From JAZLIL01 sp045617405 (lineage in GTDB: Bacteria > Bacillota > Clostridia > Lachnospirales > Lachnospiraceae): 8,650 bases of DNA. The notes under the pieces were generated by a model. It did not search any database. It was not told the origin of the DNA and was given only the letters and a program-made list of their open reading frames with translations. Shown piece by piece: positions 6,048-8,650 of this stretch (the first letter of the stretch is position 1; every line of letters starts with the position of its first letter). The position numbers were made by a program, and so were the translations under genes. The stretch lies in the NCBI GenBank assembly GCA_045617405.1, contig JAZLIL010000128.1, positions 1 through 8,650 of the forward strand, given 5' to 3'.

Positions 6048-7853
6048 TTACGGATTTTGCTTTGCGAGTTCCTCGTCTGAAGGTCTTGCGGCAAGCACCA
6101 CATCAAAGTCGTGCTCGACGAATTCTCCGTCTTCAAGCCTCTTTACGGTGATCGTAACCGTGCTTCCGGAGCGGATGCCCGAGATTCTTTCTCTCAGCTG
6201 GTCTGTGGTCCTGACCTCCTTGCCGTTGACAGCAACAACGATGTCTCCTGTCAGGATGCCTGCCTTCATTGCGGGGAAGTCCTCAATCGGCTGAACATAT
6301 ACGCCAATCGGCCAGCCGTAAGCCTTTGAAAAGCTCTCCGTGATGTCTTGCATATAAACACCGAGATAGCCCTTCTCGCCATCCTCAAGTATTTCCTTCG
6401 TCATGAGATCGTCCAGAATGTCCGTCGCCTTTGATATCGGAATGGCAAAGCCCATGCCCTCGACGCTCTCGTTGGCGTACTTCATATTATTGATACCGAT
6501 GACCTCGCCCTTGAGATTTAAGAGGGCACCGCCGGAGTTGCCGGGGTTGATGGCCGCATCGGTCTGGATAAGCGTCATTTTGTTGCCTTCAATCGTGACA
6601 TCGCGGTTCACTGCACTGACATAGCCCGCCGTCAGCGACTGGCCGTAGCCGAGGGCGTTGCCGATGGCGATTACCATCTCGCCGACCTTGATATCATCGC
6701 TCGAACCAAGCGTTGCAATTGAGATATTAGAAAGCGTCTCCTCCGTAATGGTGGTAAGGTCTGCATATATCACCGCAAGGTCCGCCGCCTCATCGGTTCC
6801 CTTGATTTTGGCTTCCGCAGTCGAACCGTCATTGAAGGTGACCTTAAGGGATGTCGAGTTGGCAACCACGTGGTTGTTTGTCGCAATGAGAAGCTCGTCA
6901 TTGCTCATTCCGATAATGATTCCCGAGCCCGAGCCGCCTGTCTCGTAGCTCTGCCCGAACCAGTTTGTGGCAGTGTACTTCCCGTCAATCGACACAATGG
7001 AAGTAATGCACTTCTCGTAGACGCGACTGACATCGGTTGTTCCCGAATAGCGGGGTGTGACCGTTGTTGTCGGTGCAAGAGTCCACCCTGCTTCGTTCGT
7101 AATATCCTTTGAATCCCTGCTGATTACGCTGCTGATTGCTGACGTAGGCCGGGTCGCTTTGTAAATCTCGCTTGTTCCGATGAATGCGCCGCCCGCAAGA
7201 ATTCCAAAGCCAAGTGCGCATGCAATGAAACCAAGTACCTTGCGAAGCTTCGGGTGCTTTGACGGGCGTCCCTCGCAGCGCCTGCGATTAATAGTTTTTC
7301 CGTTCGCATCAACAACCTCTGGCTCCGGCTCGGAAAAATCTCCGCCAAAGATAATCCTCGAAGTGTGCGTCGGATTCGGCTGCTCCTGCGTGCCGTCGGC
7401 CGGTGTCCGGCTGTATTGCTCTGCGGATGTGCTTCCTGCTGATGTCTGACCGTATTGACCGGTGGATGTGCTGGCAGCCTTTTTTCCGCCAAATTCATCA
7501 GGTGTAAGGTCGGACTTGACATACCTGTAAACAAAGGATGCCGATCCGGCTGTTGTACTCTGCGTTCCGTCCTGCATTGAGCCGTCAGGTGTGCGGTCTG
7601 CGGGTGACCAGGCCGTATAGGAATTGATGGGAGCTTCACCACTTTCCCGATTGCAGGTGTAGCTTGCACTGATATTCCTGCCGTCGAGAGCGGCTCCGGT
7701 CATGCTGCCGGTTTCGTTTGCGTTTGTGTCAGCGCTCATATTGCCTGTTATGTTTTCGCTTGTGCTCATGTTGCCGGTTATGTCTCCGTTTGTGTTAGTG
7801 CTCATGCTGCCGGTTATGTCTCCGTTTGTGTTAGTACTCATGTTGTCGTTCAT
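6048..7853 (-). CDS. htrA: HtrA/DegP-family membrane-anchored serine protease with PDZ domain
   Basis: This is an envelope quality-control protease that degrades or refolds misfolded proteins outside the cytoplasmic membrane. Residues 1-205 are a long hydrophilic, low-complexity region beginning with 12-residue repeats and ending in a basic stretch (NRRRCEGRPSKHPKLRK). A single membrane segment spans about 206-226 (VLGFIACALGFGILAGGAFIG) and works as a signal anchor, leaving the N-terminus inside. The chymotrypsin-like domain has the triad H328 (ATNNHVV), D358 (AADLAV) and S440 (NPGNSGGALL), so it looks active. One PDZ domain covers about 496-590 (YLGVYMQDI, GILTGDIVVAVNGKEV). At 601 residues it is longer than the usual 400-500, because of the cytoplasmic tail. 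GGAGG lies 7 nt before the ATG but inside an 11-bp hairpin. The neighbours are cell-envelope genes, which suits a surface protease. Confidence 0.94.
   Translation of the reverse strand: MNDNMSTNTNGDITGSMSTNTNGDITGNMSTSENITGNMSADTNANETGSMTGAALDGRNISASYTCNRESGEAPINSYTAWSPADRTPDGSMQDGTQSTTAGSASFVYRYVKSDLTPDEFGGKKAASTSTGQYGQTSAGSTSAEQYSRTPADGTQEQPNPTHTSRIIFGGDFSEPEPEVVDANGKTINRRRCEGRPSKHPKLRKVLGFIACALGFGILAGGAFIGTSEIYKATRPTSAISSVISRDSKDITNEAGWTLAPTTTVTPRYSGTTDVSRVYEKCITSIVSIDGKYTATNWFGQSYETGGSGSGIIIGMSNDELLIATNNHVVANSTSLKVTFNDGSTAEAKIKGTDEAADLAVIYADLTTITEETLSNISIATLGSSDDIKVGEMVIAIGNALGYGQSLTAGYVSAVNRDVTIEGNKMTLIQTDAAINPGNSGGALLNLKGEVIGINNMKYANESVEGMGFAIPISKATDILDDLMTKEILEDGEKGYLGVYMQDITESFSKAYGWPIGVYVQPIEDFPAMKAGILTGDIVVAVNGKEVRTTDQLRERISGIRSGSTVTITVKRLEDGEFVEHDFDVVLAARPSDEELAKQNP
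7704..7841 (-). repeat. 36-bp coding repeats at the HtrA N-terminus
   Basis: Units encode MSTNTNGDITGS (7841-7806), MSTNTNGDITGN (7805-7770), a shortened MSTSENITGN (7769-7740) and a diverged MSADTNANETGS (7739-7704). The first two are nearly identical at DNA level, so the expansion is recent. Every unit keeps frame (36, 36, 30 and 36 bp) and starts with ATG. The encoded segment lies on the cytoplasmic side and is expected to be disordered. Confidence 0.9.
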
Positions 7854-8031
7854 ATCAAAACCTCCGTAAAGATTTTTCTTACGGAGGTTATTGTAAAAGA
7901 AAAATGTGATTCAATTGTGGGAAAAATAAGTAGATTGTGTGAATTTTCCGCTTCCTGACTATCGGTCAAGGGCCCCCGCCGGCCGTCTCAATTCACAAAA
8001 GGCTCAGCCGCTTCAGCAGTTTCCTCAGGGC
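7854..8031 (-). other. Structured gap between the glycerophosphotransferase and htrA
   Basis: No gene is seen in this gap. On the minus strand TGTGAATT (7997-7990) pairs with AATTCACA (7945-7938). The enclosed bases hold two small hairpins: GGCC/GGCC around 7984-7971 and TGAC/GTCA around 7968-7956. This would fold as a three-way junction. A weak T-run (TTATTTTTC) follows about 9 nt after the outer stem, so the structure may end transcription of the upstream gene or form part of the htrA leader. It matches no riboswitch class I recognise. Confidence 0.4.
7859..7889 (-). promoter_or_regulatory. Hairpin masking the htrA ribosome binding site
   Basis: On the minus strand AACCTCCGTAA (7889-7879) and TTACGGAGGTT (7869-7859) are a perfect 11-bp inverted repeat around a 9-nt loop (GAAAAATCT). 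The 3' arm contains the GGAGG (7865-7861) that serves the ATG at 7853, paired to a CCTCC. The hairpin would hide the ribosome binding site unless it is melted or bound. A cis anti-Shine-Dalgarno arm upstream of a stress protease fits RNA-thermometer-like or protein-mediated translational control. Only TTTTGAT follows, so it is a poor terminator. Confidence 0.7.
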
Positions 8032-8052
8032 TCAGCCGCTGCAGCAGTATCC
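8001..8052 (-). repeat. 24-bp direct repeat at the glycerophosphotransferase stop codon
   Basis: GGCTCAGCCGCTTCAGCAGTTTCC (8001-8024, plus strand) recurs at 8029-8052 with two mismatches and a period of 28 bp. The stop codon (8034-8032) lies in one copy. Because 28 is not a multiple of three, the duplication shifts frame and probably reshaped the protein's C-terminus. Confidence 0.8.
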
Positions 8053-8650
8053 GCAAAGCTCAAGTATGCTCTGTGCGACCTTCTTCGATGCATCTCCAGG
8101 CTCGACCGTGCCTGTCTTTTCAAGAAACTTTCCATAATCAATTTCCGTCCTGTCGCCCTCCAACATCGCATATAGATCCTCCGCTTTTGCCACCTTCGGG
8201 AACGGAAGCTCGTCAAGGCTGAAATAGGTTCCCCGATTCGAGGAGTACCTTGCGGCATCAGGAACGAAGAGATATAAAGGGCGTCCGGTCAGTGCGAATT
8301 CAAACATCGTGCTCGAATAGTCGGTAATCAGCATGTCTGCGGCTTCAAGCAGGCGGAAGATGTCGGATTCGGCATTTCCGTCAAGAATCTTTTTTCCGCC
8401 CTTTGCGGTAAGTGTCTTTCCGTACATCGTCTCACGAACAAGCGGATGAAGGCGAACCATCAGTTGAACAGGTGTGCCGAAACGCTCCTCAAGCGCTTCC
8501 TGAAGATCCGCGAAATCAATTGAATCAAGAAGGGCAAGGTTTGCATCTTCTACTGCTGTAGAGCAATCCGCCTTCGCAGCTTCCTCAGTCACTGCCATGC
8601 CTGCATGATTCTCATTCTGCGGCCTGCCTGTTGATCTTGATTCAATGTCG
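8032..8650 (-). CDS. CDP-glycerol glycerophosphotransferase-like protein, C-terminal part (5' end outside window)
   Basis: Enzymes of this family (TagF/TagB-like, teichoic-acid type) transfer glycerol phosphate, or a related unit, from a CDP-activated donor to a growing surface polymer at the cytoplasmic face of the membrane. The frame stays open to the right edge (DIESRSTGRPQNENH precedes the first ATG at 8598), so the ATG is internal and the gene is truncated by the window. Visible family marks are VRLHP (the donor-site histidine region), ADMLITDYSSTMFEFALTGRPLYLFVPD with its DYSS motif, and YSSNRGTYFSLDELPFP. An Ala/Glu/Asp-rich stretch before FADLQEALEERFG looks like a lineage-specific insert. 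The end LCGYCCSG is Cys-rich and atypical, and it coincides with the 28-bp-period duplication. The gene lies 178 bp upstream of htrA. The exact polymer cannot be inferred. Confidence 0.85.
   Translation of the reverse strand, partial: DIESRSTGRPQNENHAGMAVTEEAAKADCSTAVEDANLALLDSIDFADLQEALEERFGTPVQLMVRLHPLVRETMYGKTLTAKGGKKILDGNAESDIFRLLEAADMLITDYSSTMFEFALTGRPLYLFVPDAARYSSNRGTYFSLDELPFPKVAKAEDLYAMLEGDRTEIDYGKFLEKTGTVEPGDASKKVAQSILELCGYCCSG

Noticed and set aside
7124..7669. 181-codon minus-strand frame inside htrA
   Set aside because: It overlaps the low-complexity region of htrA in another frame; its Arg/Pro/Ser-rich composition is typical of a shadow.
7890..7895. TACAAT as the htrA -10 box
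   Set aside because: No acceptable -35 lies at 16-18 bp, and the implied start would fall inside the first arm of the ribosome-binding-site hairpin.

Overview
The window looks like chromosomal DNA from a low-to-moderate GC Firmicute, most likely a Lachnospiraceae member (Butyrivibrio/Roseburia-like). This is inferred from protein style: an HtrA protease with a long cytoplasmic N-terminus, a sugar transferase starting MIKDNQ, and a small XRE regulator. It is not based on any marker gene. Every gene I can support lies on the minus strand, so transcription runs from high to low coordinates.

Layout in transcription order. 8650-8032: C-terminal part of a CDP-glycerol glycerophosphotransferase-like enzyme, cut by the window edge. 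8031-7854: a structured intergenic region ending in a hairpin that buries the ribosome binding site of the next gene. 7853-6048: a membrane-anchored HtrA/DegP-type serine protease with 12-residue repeats at its N-terminus. 6004-4589: a polyprenyl-phosphate sugar-1-phosphate transferase (WcaJ/CpsE-like) with no Shine-Dalgarno sequence but a TATAAT box almost touching its start codon. 4529-2904: a divergent ClpX with a long disordered linker and an altered RKH loop. 2861-2686: an array of 47-bp repeats. 2654-1368: seryl-tRNA synthetase. 1280-294: a GMP synthase lacking the glutaminase domain. 260-216: an intrinsic terminator. 215-187: a near-consensus sigma-A promoter driving an XRE-family regulator truncated at the left edge.

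Functionally the window mixes envelope polymer synthesis (glycerophosphotransferase, initiating sugar transferase), protein quality control (HtrA outside the membrane, ClpX inside) and housekeeping (SerRS, GMP synthase). The spacings (43, 59, 249 and 87 bp) allow read-through from htrA down to the terminator after guaA, but internal promoters are possible.

I see no complete novel defence or mobile system. The points most worth following are the ClpX variant, the 47-bp ABAB repeat array and its core match inside the ClpX linker, the stand-alone GMP synthetase subunit, the masked ribosome binding site of htrA, and the possible leaderless start of the sugar transferase.
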